Assembly: GCA_017630155.1 (NCBI GenBank)
Contig: JAGBVU010000024.1
Location: forward strand, 183,636 to 247,635
Direction of reading: 5' to 3'
DNA: 64,000 nucleotides
DNA from: Bacteroidales bacterium
GTDB taxonomy: Bacteria; Bacteroidota; Bacteroidia; Bacteroidales; UBA932
In this document: in pieces, positions 35,758 through 43,726 of the stretch
Numbering within the stretch: the stretch's first letter is position 1
Layout of the letters: every line of letters begins with the position of its first letter
Notes under the pieces: model-generated
The model's input: only the letters and a program-made list of their open reading frames with translations
The model's database searches: none
Told to the model about the DNA's origin: nothing
Program-made: the position numbers and the translations under genes

Positions 35758-35767
35758 GGGTACGGAA
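35758..35767 (+). repeat. attR core of the tRNA-Leu element
   Basis: gggtacggaa, second copy of the 28419-28428 core; 7339 bp separate equivalent bases. Confidence 0.8.
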
Positions 35768-35801
35768 ATCCTCTCTACAAATATTGTGGAGAGGATTTTT
35801 T
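35766..35801 (+). terminator. displaced original terminator of tRNA-Leu
   Basis: Perfect 10-bp arms aaatcctctc/gagaggattt and a T-run, starting exactly at the attR core. Before integration it would have lain just after the tRNA. The rest up to 35956 shows a direct repeat ttggctaca x2 near 35820-35840 but no gene. Confidence 0.65.
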
Positions 35802-35956
35802 ATTTTTAACTCACAAATCTTGGCTACAAATTGGCTACATTTCAAATCTACAAGGGGGAGGAGGAGGATAGACAGCCATCCTGTACCCTCTGAGGTCTGA
35901 CCTTGAAAATTTTTTTTTCAAAAAAGGCCGGTACTTAATAGCACCAGCCTATGAAT

Positions 35957-36139
35957 CTAAAGTTTTTCAATTGCATCCCTTGTTGCAGTTTCTCCGTAAA
36001 CATTTTCCATTAGCAGGATGACCTGCTTTAGCACATCCTCTGCAAGAGGTTCCTCATTATCCTTGTAAGGGATTTCAACCTTATGCGTGTGAATGCAATC
36101 TTCGTAAGGTAAGCGGATTGAGATTTCTGTATATAACAT
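35957..36139 (-). CDS. small hypothetical acidic protein
   Basis: A 60-aa protein (MLYTEISIRLPYEDC start) with no recognised domain. It starts 9 nt after the lipoprotein gene, so it is the third gene of a tight operon. Confidence is modest because of size; the close spacing supports it. Confidence 0.5.
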   Translation of the reverse strand: MLYTEISIRLPYEDCIHTHKVEIPYKDNEEPLAEDVLKQVILLMENVYGETATRDAIEKL

Positions 36140-36148
36140 ACTGCATTA

Positions 36149-36457
36149 CTATAATATTCTTGTATAATCTACTACATACTCAGAGCCTACTTTTGTTGCT
36201 TTGCCATAATATGTGTAGAATATCTTCTTTCCATATATATTGGTAACTCTTAACTTATAATTGAATGAATATACAACAGAACCATCACTCTTGTTTTCTT
36301 TATCTGTTACCTCAACATTAAATACATTTACAGATGGGGCTCCATACCATTCTTTATATGCTTCTTTTTGTATGCTATCTTCTAATCCATAAGGACAACT
36401 TTCTGTACAAGATACAAGAAATGTGACTACAGAAATAAGTAATAAGATTCTTTTCAT
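36149..36457 (-). CDS. small lipoprotein
   Basis: A 102-aa lipoprotein (signal ending FLVSCTES). The mature part contains two beta-rich stretches (VEVTDKENKSDGSVVYSFNYKL and VTNIYGKKIFYTYYG is the likely core) without a known family. It sits 4 nt after the SHOCT-domain gene. Function unknown. Confidence 0.65.
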   Translation of the reverse strand: MKRILLLISVVTFLVSCTESCPYGLEDSIQKEAYKEWYGAPSVNVFNVEVTDKENKSDGSVVYSFNYKLRVTNIYGKKIFYTYYGKATKVGSEYVVDYTRIL

Positions 36458-36461
36458 AAGG

Positions 36462-37181
36462 CTACTCTATTAACTTGTTTTTCATTTTTGTAAACTCTTC
36501 TTCGGTAATAACTCCATCTTGCAACAACTTATGTAGCTTTGCTATATCCTCTGCTATATTTGAGGTAGGATTATTGCTTACTTTTTCATTTTTCTCCCCA
36601 TCTATTATAACACTAAGGATATCACATATTGTTGAGGCATCTCCATAAAGAAACGGCATTGCAGGGTCATCAGAGTATGGCGGTAATTTAAAGTTCTCAA
36701 AAATAACAATTTCAACTGATGGATTTTGAATATCTTTCAAGAGTATTTTTATAACTATTGACGATATCTTTCTCCTTTCATATTGCCCTCCACTTAAACC
36801 TCCAATTATAGCACCAACTCCACCGGCTAACACATCTCCCACTAATGCCCCTCCTATAGTTCTCATAGCTGATTTTTGAAAGATAGTAGAGCCACTTTCT
36901 AACAATTCAAAATTTATTATATCATCAAAATTAAATACTCTATTAACACAAGCAGACACATAGGCTATTTTCTTATTATTCTCATCAACAGCAAATATAT
37001 AATTCTCAAGAATGGGCTTAAAGATATTTGTAGGAGTAATTTCCCCAGAACGTACAATCTCATTAAAAAGGGATTGCACATTGTTTTTTACTTCAGAGTG
37101 TGCCTTATTGTCATTATTGACAAATACCGCACATATTACACCAATTAGTGCAATACCAGCTATTATTAAAACGATTTCCAT
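36462..37181 (-). CDS. membrane protein with C-terminal SHOCT domain
   Basis: A 239-aa protein: one N-terminal membrane helix (about 2-20), a cytoplasmic globular domain of unknown family (about 55-185, with a Gly-rich ALVGDVLAGGVGAIIGGLSG segment), and a C-terminal SHOCT helix pair (IAKLHKLLQDGVITEEEF). SHOCT domains are short oligomerisation motifs. First gene of a three-gene operon with a structured 5' leader. Function unknown. Confidence 0.75.
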   Translation of the reverse strand: MEIVLIIAGIALIGVICAVFVNNDNKAHSEVKNNVQSLFNEIVRSGEITPTNIFKPILENYIFAVDENNKKIAYVSACVNRVFNFDDIINFELLESGSTIFQKSAMRTIGGALVGDVLAGGVGAIIGGLSGGQYERRKISSIVIKILLKDIQNPSVEIVIFENFKLPPYSDDPAMPFLYGDASTICDILSVIIDGEKNEKVSNNPTSNIAEDIAKLHKLLQDGVITEEEFTKMKNKLIE

Positions 37182-37202
37182 AATTAAAGTATTTTATGTG
37201 GT

Positions 37203-37310
37203 TAAATAAAAAGCGTGGGCAATGCTCATACGAAACAGAGGTACTGCCATACCCACACTACATATAAACACAACCCACGCTAAGCGCAGGCGTTTCGTGT
37301 CTATTGTTCC
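37203..37310 (-). promoter_or_regulatory. candidate regulatory leader RNA before the SHOCT operon
   Basis: Reading the minus strand: acgaaac (near 37297-37291), agcgtggg (37281-37274), gtttcgt (37237-37231), cccacgct (37219-37212), then TTTTTATTT. Pairs 1-3 and 2-4 interleave, so they form a pseudoknot or compete; the second pair plus T-run looks like an intrinsic terminator 20-30 nt before the ATG at 37181. This is attenuator-like. The ligand is unknown. The upstream 37311-37510 holds a -7 box and a small hairpin. Confidence 0.45.
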
Positions 37311-37380
37311 TGTAGTGTTGAAAATTGGCAGTTTTCTGTTCCAAGCACAATAGCAAAACGCTATTTAATATTTCTGACTA

Positions 37381-37388
37381 CAAAAATA
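37381..37388 (-). promoter_or_regulatory. -7 box of the SHOCT operon leader
   Basis: TATTTTTG on the minus strand matches TAnnTTTG and would give a leader of about 190 nt, including a small atagc-gttttg-ctat hairpin. Confidence 0.45.
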
Positions 37389-37510
37389 GGTAAGTTTTAC
37401 AATAGTTTCAAGAAATAGGCTACTTAATAGGACGATACAAACCGACGAGAGTGATATGAGTAGCTTGGAGCAATCTGATCGAACATCTATACTGATGAAA
37501 TGGGGCGGGG

Positions 37511-38665
37511 TGGATATTTAGTAGGATAAAATCCTTGCAATAAATTGATTTTCATATATTTGTGAAGATTATCATTGATATGCTTAAAAAAATGCTTTTT
37601 CTGCGGGTCTCCTAATGTGGTCAAGAACGGTGTGAGAGGCCGAAAACAATTGTATAAATGCAAGGATTGCGGACGGCAATTTCTAGGCGGCCGACGACGA
37701 GACAAATCACAGGTTATAACGGACTATGTTGATGGCAAGCAGACCATAGAGCAACTTGCCGTGAAGTATGGCGTGAATGAACGGACCATCCGTCGTGATC
37801 TTGAAGGAATGAGGTATGTCCACAAGATTGCCAGAAACAAAGATGTAACCATCCAGATGGACACTACATATTGGGGTAGGAACTTTGGCCTGATGGTCAT
37901 CAGAGATGCCCTTAGAGGCAATGTCCTATGGCATAAATATGTTCGTCATGAGACCATAGCTCAATATGTTGAAGGTGTAGACTGGCTGAAGAGCAATGGC
38001 TTCAGGATACGTGGGATTGTGATTGATGGTATGAAGGGACTGCCTCAGGCACTGAAGCCGATCCGTGTTCAGATGTGTCAGTTCCATCAAATGCTGATAG
38101 TTCGCCGATATTTGACGCAAGATCCTGACTTAGAGGCATCACAAGAGTTACTTAACCTGATAAACATCATAACGAGAACAGACAAAGAGAGCTTAATTGG
38201 AGCCTTTGATGACTGGTACGAGAAGTATAAAGATGTCATCAATGAGCGAATACATGACAAGAGGATAAAGCGTGTGACGCCTCCATAAATGCGTCCAAGA
38301 CTCAGAAGTGCATATCTGAGTGTCAGACGTAACATGCCATTGCTATGGACCTTTTATGATCATCCGGAAACTGGACATCCAAACACAAACAATGGTCTAG
38401 AAGGTCTCTTTTCTGACCTCAAAACCAAGGTCAGGGTTTATAGTGGAATCAGTAAGGAAAACAGAAAGAAACTGTTGGATGAGTATATCAAGAGACATTT
38501 TTGAAACGGCCACCGCAGCCGGAATATATGCCCTCCGGCTACTACAGATCAAGCGCTGCGGGCGGCTCGGCCAAAGGGCCGTCCTCGCACTTGACTGTTG
38601 TCCGAATATCATACTTTTTGTCCACCCTCTAAAAATCAAGGCAAAATCATCCTCCTTTTTGTCCA
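37511..38665 (+). mobile_element. IS256-like (variant Zn-binding) insertion sequence, decayed
   Basis: About 1.15 kb containing one transposase frame broken by a stop. Imperfect terminal repeats: the left end tggatatttagtaggat and the reverse complement of the right end tggacaaaaaggaggat agree at 11 of 17 bases. A target duplication is not evident, so exact ends are approximate. Confidence 0.6.
37575..38504 (+). pseudogene. IS transposase with an in-frame stop
   Basis: A transposase of the IS256-like, Zn-binding type: zinc knuckle CFFCGSPN...KDCGRQF, a helix-turn-helix (TIEQLAVKYGVNERTIRRDL), and a DDE core with MDTTYWG, VIDGMKG and LEGLFSDLK. TAA at 38286-38288 interrupts the frame between the second Asp and Glu; the sequence resumes immediately in the same frame (MRPRLRSAYLSVRRNMP). 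The only ATG (37580) is one nucleotide out of frame owing to seven A residues; a TTG at 37575 is in frame. So it is probably inactive, unless slippage or readthrough occurs. Confidence 0.8.
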
Positions 38666-38889
38666 GGTGACCTCAATGTACGACTATTTTCAAAATGGAA
38701 ACAGTTATCAATCGCCTAAGAATCAAGTTATTATATAGAAAAATTGCATTATTATACACCTGCTATATAATAATGCAAAATCTTTACCCAAGCTGTTGCC
38801 GACATCAATGTAGAAGGAAAGCATTCTTCATACAAGCAGTACGATTTTAAAATGCCAAGACGATTCACATCGCCTTGGCACATCCAAAA
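38666..38889. other. non-coding stretch after the IS
   Basis: No gene seen. It holds inverted arms ttattatatag/ctatataataa around 38730-38775 and a compact hairpin gccaag...cttggc (38854-38879), the latter suitable as the terminator of the 43-aa gene that follows on the minus strand. Confidence 0.5.
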
Positions 38890-39021
38890 CTATTTTCTAT
38901 GCTTCGTCGGGCCCACCTTAACTTTCTCTACAACTGTCGTCTTAGGGTGAGATTTTGCATAGTCTTTAGTGACAAATTTACCAGTCCCGGCATCTCTAGC
39001 CTTTTCTACTGTCTTTGACAT
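38890..39021 (-). CDS. 43-aa basic protein with RDAGTGKFV motif
   Basis: A very short gene (43 codons plus TAG). The product starts MSKTVEKARDAGTGKFVTKD and ends with HPKTTVVEKVKVGPTKHRK. Short proteins with RDAGTGxFV...A..(H/N)P.TTV recur in bacterial genomes, often misnamed as transporters; they are soluble and basic with unknown function. The hairpin at 38854-38879 lies just downstream. Confidence 0.65.
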   Translation of the reverse strand: MSKTVEKARDAGTGKFVTKDYAKSHPKTTVVEKVKVGPTKHRK

Positions 39022-39121
39022 AAGATATCTGTTTAAATTAACACTTTGTGGTGACCAACCGATTCCACTACGGTGTACTTAGGCGTTACATACCTATAAG
39101 ATTACGAGATAATACCATCCA

Positions 39122-39331
39122 TTATCTTATATGCGACTCTGGACAACAATAGAAACACCCATCAACCTTTGTGTAGCACTTCCTTGCCTCCTGTAAAGCC
39201 TCTCTGCTACTGGAAAAATACCCCAAGTATAGTCGATTCATTTCAGAGGGCAAATACCTACAATCAGATGTATGAACCTCATGTTCTCCTGTGGGTTGAG
39301 CGATTCTGTTTACATAATAAAACTTTCCCAT
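39122..39331 (-). CDS. 69-aa Cys-rich protein
   Basis: Starts at the ATG MGKFYYVNRIAQ. Conserved-looking Cys/His pattern: EVHTSDCRYLP, LGYFSSSREALQEARKCY, VDGCFYCCPESH. Similar short proteins with H..DC.(Y/H)LP and GC..CC..H occur in Bacteroidetes; metal binding is possible. The longer frame to 39391 has an unlikely N-terminus. Function unknown. Confidence 0.6.
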   Translation of the reverse strand: MGKFYYVNRIAQPTGEHEVHTSDCRYLPSEMNRLYLGYFSSSREALQEARKCYTKVDGCFYCCPESHIR

Positions 39332-39535
39332 ATTATAACTGCCAACTCTCTGGTCTTTTAGCCAGGGTCTTAATTCGAGTTGACAATGCAAAGGTATGAC
39401 ACATTTCTAAGATATGCAAGTTTTACTGAAATATACTCAATTATATATAATTTATATACTCATAAGACAAAAAAAGATAGGCTTAATTACCTATCTTTCG
39501 GTTACACGTTGCAGTAGCAAGTATGTGCTCACATA

Positions 39536-40870
39536 TTATAGACTTTTGTATAAAAGGAGTAACTCATTGAACAATTCATCGTTCATTTCAGGAATCTGCT
39601 TGTATAAATTCATCTTGCTTACGTAGTGACGTAAACTTGAGTTTTTATGCAATAATGATAAATTAATCGAATCGACATGCGCTTCTGCAGCATCGTCTTT
39701 TACCAAAAATCTAATTGCATCCCTTCTAATCACATCGAAATCAAGCAAACTATAATCTTGGGTAGATATAATTAGCTGAGAGTCATTTGATGCTCCAATA
39801 AAGAATTTCAATATTCTATTCAGGGTATCTCTTTGTATTCCACTGCTATAATCATCAATTATAATAGTTTTCTTATTCTTGATAGCATCATTAAGAACCA
39901 ACAATAACCTTAGAATTTCTTTGGTTCCCTCGGATTGTTCTGCTAACGGTAATCGTCCTCTTCGAGTTGCTGCATTCTTCTCTAACCGATGAAATGTATT
40001 AATTATATGCTTATCATCATCCATTCTTAACAAAGCCCTCAATTCAAGCTGTTCTTTCTCCGGCAAAGATTTTAACTTATTCAGCAAATCCAGTGGATAC
40101 TCAACGTCAACTTTAAGCCTTTCATATGACATAATATTCGTATCAACTGATTTAAGAAACGAACATATAACTTTTTTGAGTTGCCTATTATGTTCACTAC
40201 TATCATCCGGAAGTTCCTCGTTCAAATCAATATTTCTTAACACAACCTTCTGTATACAATTTGAAAAGAACGAGAATTGAGACTTGATCAAATTATGCGA
40301 AATATTTGTCTTAGCAATGACGCTTAGTAGAGAATTATTCTTTAACAGAGTAGTTCTTATCAAATATGCCTCATCATCATTGATTTGCATACGTGGCATA
40401 AAGTCCACTTTGACAAGTTCATCCTCGCCATCATACCAACGACGGAATAATTCTACTTCATTCTTGCCCTTAAGTTCCTTCAATGATTCTCCGTGTATAG
40501 CATATTTATCCCACTCAATAACATATAAAAACCTCCTACCATCTATATGATAAACTATTTCGATTTTAGAAGGAGTACTTAAGCAAACATCATCGAATGC
40601 AAATGGCTTATATTTCAACAACTCATCATCACGCTCGCGAATATCTGTAATAAGATATTTTAAAGCAGAAAATGCATATAATATCTTACTTTTTCCAGAA
40701 CCATTATTGCCAAGTAAATATATTAATTTGAGTATATTTATTTTATTCTTGGCTGAAAATCCGCAAAACTCATTATCAAGAATCCTATTCCTTTCCTTCT
40801 TTGCAACAAAAGAAATAGTCGTTCTCTCTTTAAAACAATAAAAATTAGTAACACTTAATGATTCAACCAT
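39536..40870 (-). CDS. AAA/ABC-type ATPase, possible abortive-infection ATPase
   Basis: A 444-aa ATPase of the AAA_15/AbiL/RloC-like kind. Walker A GNNGSGKS (about residue 54), an ABC signature-like segment PLAEQSEGTKEI, Walker B KTIIIDDY with Asp in the usual Glu place, and STQD where a switch His is normally found. The N-terminus VESLSVTNFYCFKERTTISF is typical of this family. No RloB/OLD-type nuclease partner is adjacent. A defence role is possible given the accessory setting, but single-gene context makes this weak. I took the ATG at 40870. Confidence 0.7.
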   Translation of the reverse strand: MVESLSVTNFYCFKERTTISFVAKKERNRILDNEFCGFSAKNKINILKLIYLLGNNGSGKSKILYAFSALKYLITDIRERDDELLKYKPFAFDDVCLSTPSKIEIVYHIDGRRFLYVIEWDKYAIHGESLKELKGKNEVELFRRWYDGEDELVKVDFMPRMQINDDEAYLIRTTLLKNNSLLSVIAKTNISHNLIKSQFSFFSNCIQKVVLRNIDLNEELPDDSSEHNRQLKKVICSFLKSVDTNIMSYERLKVDVEYPLDLLNKLKSLPEKEQLELRALLRMDDDKHIINTFHRLEKNAATRRGRLPLAEQSEGTKEILRLLLVLNDAIKNKKTIIIDDYSSGIQRDTLNRILKFFIGASNDSQLIISTQDYSLLDFDVIRRDAIRFLVKDDAAEAHVDSINLSLLHKNSSLRHYVSKMNLYKQIPEMNDELFNELLLLYKSL

Positions 40871-41067
40871 AAGATGATAAGTATTTTTGCAAAGATACTC
40901 ATTTTCGGGAAAATTACACAATTCTTACTGAAAAAAACTAAAGAAACCACATAGTCATCTTTTGTAAGCCGTCGATAAACTTATAGCGGAAACGCATCAG
41001 AACAAATGATTATAAAGTAAACATTTATCTGACGAATCTTCAAGCCCACCAAACCCAGCCCACATAA

Positions 41068-41104
41068 ATTGCCAAATCCTATAAATAATATAAGATTTGG
41101 CAAT
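41068..41104. repeat. inverted repeat flanking the DUF234-type ATPase gene, downstream side
   Basis: attgccaaatc/gatttggcaat, 11-bp perfect arms with a 15-nt loop; a sister copy is at 42643. The remaining bases of 40871-41186 hold nothing else recognisable. Confidence 0.6.
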
Positions 41105-41186
41105 TTATACAACACAATCAAATCTAAGTTAAGTCGACATCACAGTCTGGTAAAAGTTTCGGATAACAATGACAAGCAATAACTAA

Positions 41187-42608
41187 TTATTGAAATAAAT
41201 CATCAAGTATAACCTCAGACTGTATATCGTTCCAGTATGAATTTCTTTTAACTCCATTTGGAGTTATCATTGTAAGGTGGATTGCTTTTTTTGTCTTGGT
41301 TTGCTCTCTATACGCTACTCTTTTGTTTCGTAGCTTTGCATCTTCTTCTTTTGTAATTACATACTCCGTATCAGACGTATACTTCATCTCACAAAGATTT
41401 ATAACCTTATCTCTACGATCTATCACCAAGTCTATCTGGGCTCCCTTTGCATCATTACTATCCGGTTGATAACGCCACGAATATGCATTACTCAACATGC
41501 CACTTATACCTAAAGCTTTCTTTACTTGGGGGATATGTTGAAGAACAACTCTTTCGAATGCCAATCCTTCCCATACACGATGAAATTGTGCATCAAGAGA
41601 AGCTTGCCAAAAATGTTCATCTCCTTCGACATTACTCTGGATAAAACGAAAATAAAAGATGGTATAATTATCAATTAACTGATATAATGCATCTTTTGCT
41701 TTCTTCCCTGGTGTGCTATACTTGCGGATAAAACCACACTCTTCAAGTTCAGAAAGTTTTCGAGTTAAGCCGCCATTCCCTCTCAATCCAGTAGATTCTA
41801 TTATTTCTGAACGTGTCAGGCCCACCTTTTTCTGTGCCAAGGCTGTTACAATAGCAATATAAGGTTCTTCCTTTTTGAACAAGGAAGCATATAATTGCGA
41901 AAACTCATTGCGAAGCTGTCCATCCTTTGCAAAAAATATCGCATCAATATTCTGAACCTGACTTAAACTTTTGGACATAAAACTCCAATAGTATGGAATA
42001 CCGCCCATGATCATATAATTCTCAAGTATCTGTTCACGCGACATGGTCAGCCCTAGAGATTCAGCATATTCTTCACATTCACTTAAGCTAAATGGTTTCA
42101 AAAGTATCCTTCCTGTGAGTCTATTATGAAGGCCTCCATGATTATGGATAATCTTACTGATAATCCACGAGGTTGCAGAACCACATACAATGAGAAGTAT
42201 ATCCTTACGCGCAGTAGCCCATCCATTCCAGAAATGCTCTAATGCCATCATAAAATCCGACTTAGGCGTATCCAGCCAAGGTAACTCATCGATAAAAATT
42301 ACCTTCTTTACATCTTTTGATTCTTTTATAACTATCTTCAAAAGATTGAAAGCATCCAACCAAGTATTTGGATGTGGACAATTATCATATCCTGCCTCTA
42401 TCAATGATTGTCTAAAGTTTTCCAACTGAACACTTGTTTTACCTTTTGCCAGTCCTGTATGTTGAAATGTAAAAGTATAATCAAATGTCTCACGAATTAG
42501 AAATGTCTTTCCAACCCTACGTCGGCCATAGACTGCAATAAACTGTGAGTATTCAGAATGCTTAGCTTCAAGCAATTTTTCCTGTTCTGTTTTACGACCT
42601 ACTATCAT
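41187..42608 (-). CDS. ATP-binding protein with C-terminal DUF234-like nuclease-fold region
   Basis: A 473-aa protein of the archaeal-type AAA ATPase/DUF234 family. Walker A GRRRVGKT at about residue 33, Walker B VIFIDELPWLDT, sensor GSATSWI; then a winged-helix region (KKVGLTRSEIIESTGLRGNGGLTRKL) and a C-terminal region with IDLVIDRRDKVINLCEMKY, which is a PD-(D/E)xK-like arrangement. These are widespread in Bacteroidetes; their role is not known, and association with mobile regions has been noted. Flanked on both sides by the same palindrome. Confidence 0.8.
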   Translation of the reverse strand: MIVGRKTEQEKLLEAKHSEYSQFIAVYGRRRVGKTFLIRETFDYTFTFQHTGLAKGKTSVQLENFRQSLIEAGYDNCPHPNTWLDAFNLLKIVIKESKDVKKVIFIDELPWLDTPKSDFMMALEHFWNGWATARKDILLIVCGSATSWIISKIIHNHGGLHNRLTGRILLKPFSLSECEEYAESLGLTMSREQILENYMIMGGIPYYWSFMSKSLSQVQNIDAIFFAKDGQLRNEFSQLYASLFKKEEPYIAIVTALAQKKVGLTRSEIIESTGLRGNGGLTRKLSELEECGFIRKYSTPGKKAKDALYQLIDNYTIFYFRFIQSNVEGDEHFWQASLDAQFHRVWEGLAFERVVLQHIPQVKKALGISGMLSNAYSWRYQPDSNDAKGAQIDLVIDRRDKVINLCEMKYTSDTEYVITKEEDAKLRNKRVAYREQTKTKKAIHLTMITPNGVKRNSYWNDIQSEVILDDLFQ

Positions 42609-42642
42609 AATAAACTAGCTTTGATACAAATATACAACATTT

Positions 42643-42679
42643 TTTGCCAAATCTCACATTTTTACGGAGATTTGGCAAA
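42643..42679. repeat. inverted repeat flanking the DUF234-type ATPase gene, upstream side
   Basis: tttgccaaatctc/gagatttggcaaa, 13-bp perfect arms. Same core as 41068-41104. Confidence 0.6.
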
Positions 42680-42689
42680 TTATCAAACC

Positions 42690-42800
42690 CTACTCCAACA
42701 TACTCACCAGATCCCGCTTCATATCTTCGTCGATTTCACGGTAGTGGGCAAAAGCGCGGCTGCCTTCTTTGTGGTCGCTGAGAACGCCTACCAGGAAATT
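42690..42800 (-). pseudogene. 3' remnant of an unidentified gene
   Basis: Minus-strand open segment of 36 codons preceded by an in-frame stop (42801-42803) and ending TAG. It reads VGVLSDHKEGSRAFAHYREI then DEDMKRDLVSMLE, clearly protein-like with G/C-rich codon use unlike the AT-rich neighbours. Without a 5' part or start it looks like a leftover end of a gene lost to the island. I cannot name the family. Confidence 0.45.
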
Positions 42801-42831
42801 CTAAAACAGGTTCCGCAAATTCTGATAATTA

Positions 42832-43128
42832 CTACTCATTAAGATAAGACTCTGCTTTTTTGAAAACATCAGAATCCAACTTTCCCGAAGACTCAATGAT
42901 ATACCTTAAGGCTTCCTTTTCCAGACCTTCTCGGAACAATCTTTTACTCTTACTAGTTCTGGAATTCCAACTCTTGTCTGTATATTTTCTATCAGAATAT
43001 TTTAAAGAAATCTCATTGCTGGTAATCTCTGGATTTAACTTTATTTCTGGATAAAATATTGTAATAAAAGCCTCTCGACCAATGCGATTTACAATAGTTT
43101 TAATTTCTAGATCTTTGATATTATTCAT
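42832..43128 (-). CDS. hypothetical protein
   Basis: A 98-aa protein (MNNIKDLEIKTIVNRIGREAF) with no recognised domain; mixed charged, probably small alpha/beta. It has a possible start at 43128. Upstream is the divergent promoter/operator region at 43185-43221. Function unknown. Confidence 0.5.
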   Translation of the reverse strand: MNNIKDLEIKTIVNRIGREAFITIFYPEIKLNPEITSNEISLKYSDRKYTDKSWNSRTSKSKRLFREGLEKEALRYIIESSGKLDSDVFKKAESYLNE

Positions 43129-43184
43129 AGCTGTAATATATCTACAAAGGTAAAAATTTTTGATTTAGGCGCGTTCTTTTTTGC

Positions 43185-43221
43185 TTTTGACAAAACTTGT
43201 CAAAACCCCAAATTAGCTTTG
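43185..43221 (+). promoter_or_regulatory. promoter with overlapping palindromic operator
   Basis: 9-bp perfect arms ttttgacaa/ttgtcaaaa (43185-43205, 3-nt centre) followed by -7 box TAGCTTTG (43214-43221). The palindrome covers the -33 area, so a dimeric repressor could block this promoter. Confidence 0.5.
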
Positions 43222-43238
43222 CAAAAAAGTTAAAAGTT

Positions 43239-43679
43239 ATGAGAAAGTACACAGCAGTTTTTACAGACAAGAAAAGAAATTTTATCAAAGACAGTTATTA
43301 TGCAGAAGATCACAAAGAGGCAATAGCAAGTGCCCAAAAGTACGAAGCTTGGCCAAATGTTGTAATTTTTGATGATACCCATACATTTATTCAAGGATAT
43401 GGAGATATTATCTATCTGAACGGGACAATTATTGAGATGAATGGTGGTTGGCAAACTAATCCGGAAAAAGTATTTTTTCTTGAGCCAATGTCCCAATATG
43501 ATTCGGCCCGAATAATTCTCAACAGAGCGGCAAGGTTGATCCATCATAAAGAACCATCGATAACTGGTAGACCAAGTAGAATAAAATACTTTAATGAACT
43601 TGGATTTGAATTGCAACGTTTGGCCTCCAAATGTGTAGCGGAAGCGGAATCTCACGATGAACGGTGCTGGTTTTTCTAA
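43239..43679 (+). CDS. hypothetical protein
   Basis: A 146-aa soluble protein starting MRKYTAVFTDKKRNFIKDSY; contains a WPNVVIFDDTHTF segment and a C-terminal helix. No known domain. I chose the ATG at 43239, just downstream of the promoter; the upstream frame overlaps the promoter and operator. It may be co-transcribed with the next gene, 47 nt on. Confidence 0.55.
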   Translation: MRKYTAVFTDKKRNFIKDSYYAEDHKEAIASAQKYEAWPNVVIFDDTHTFIQGYGDIIYLNGTIIEMNGGWQTNPEKVFFLEPMSQYDSARIILNRAARLIHHKEPSITGRPSRIKYFNELGFELQRLASKCVAEAESHDERCWFF

Positions 43680-43726
43680 CCCCACCCTCCCAAAAATTAA
43701 ACTATAAACAATACAAATTGATTACC

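Larger units (their letters stand above)
28429..35767. mobile_element. 7.3-kb integrative element in tRNA-Leu(CAA)
   Basis: Bounded by the 10-bp core gggtacggaa. The left end holds a large serine recombinase whose last codons are supplied by tRNA antisense; the right end holds an open 37-codon tail that would restore a natural C-terminus in the circular form. Cargo: a small regulator, HTH-NADAR protein, DUF2693 protein, tyrosine recombinase, structured hairpin, outer-membrane barrel and a gene II/X-like Rep. No relaxase, coat or ZOT-type gene was seen, so it looks like an integrative plasmid or satellite rather than a complete phage (inference). Confidence 0.85.

Noticed and set aside
28429..35767. 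Complete filamentous phage
   Set aside because: There is a II/X-like Rep but no coat, ZOT/gpI-like or assembly gene; integrative plasmid or satellite fits better.
35818..35850. Short direct repeat ttggctaca x2 as a second attachment site
   Set aside because: Only two 9-bp copies, no partner copy elsewhere in the window and no recombinase tied to it.
35676..35900. Plus-strand frame of 74 codons across attR
   Set aside because: Runs over the detached recombinase tail and a terminator; no protein-like features.
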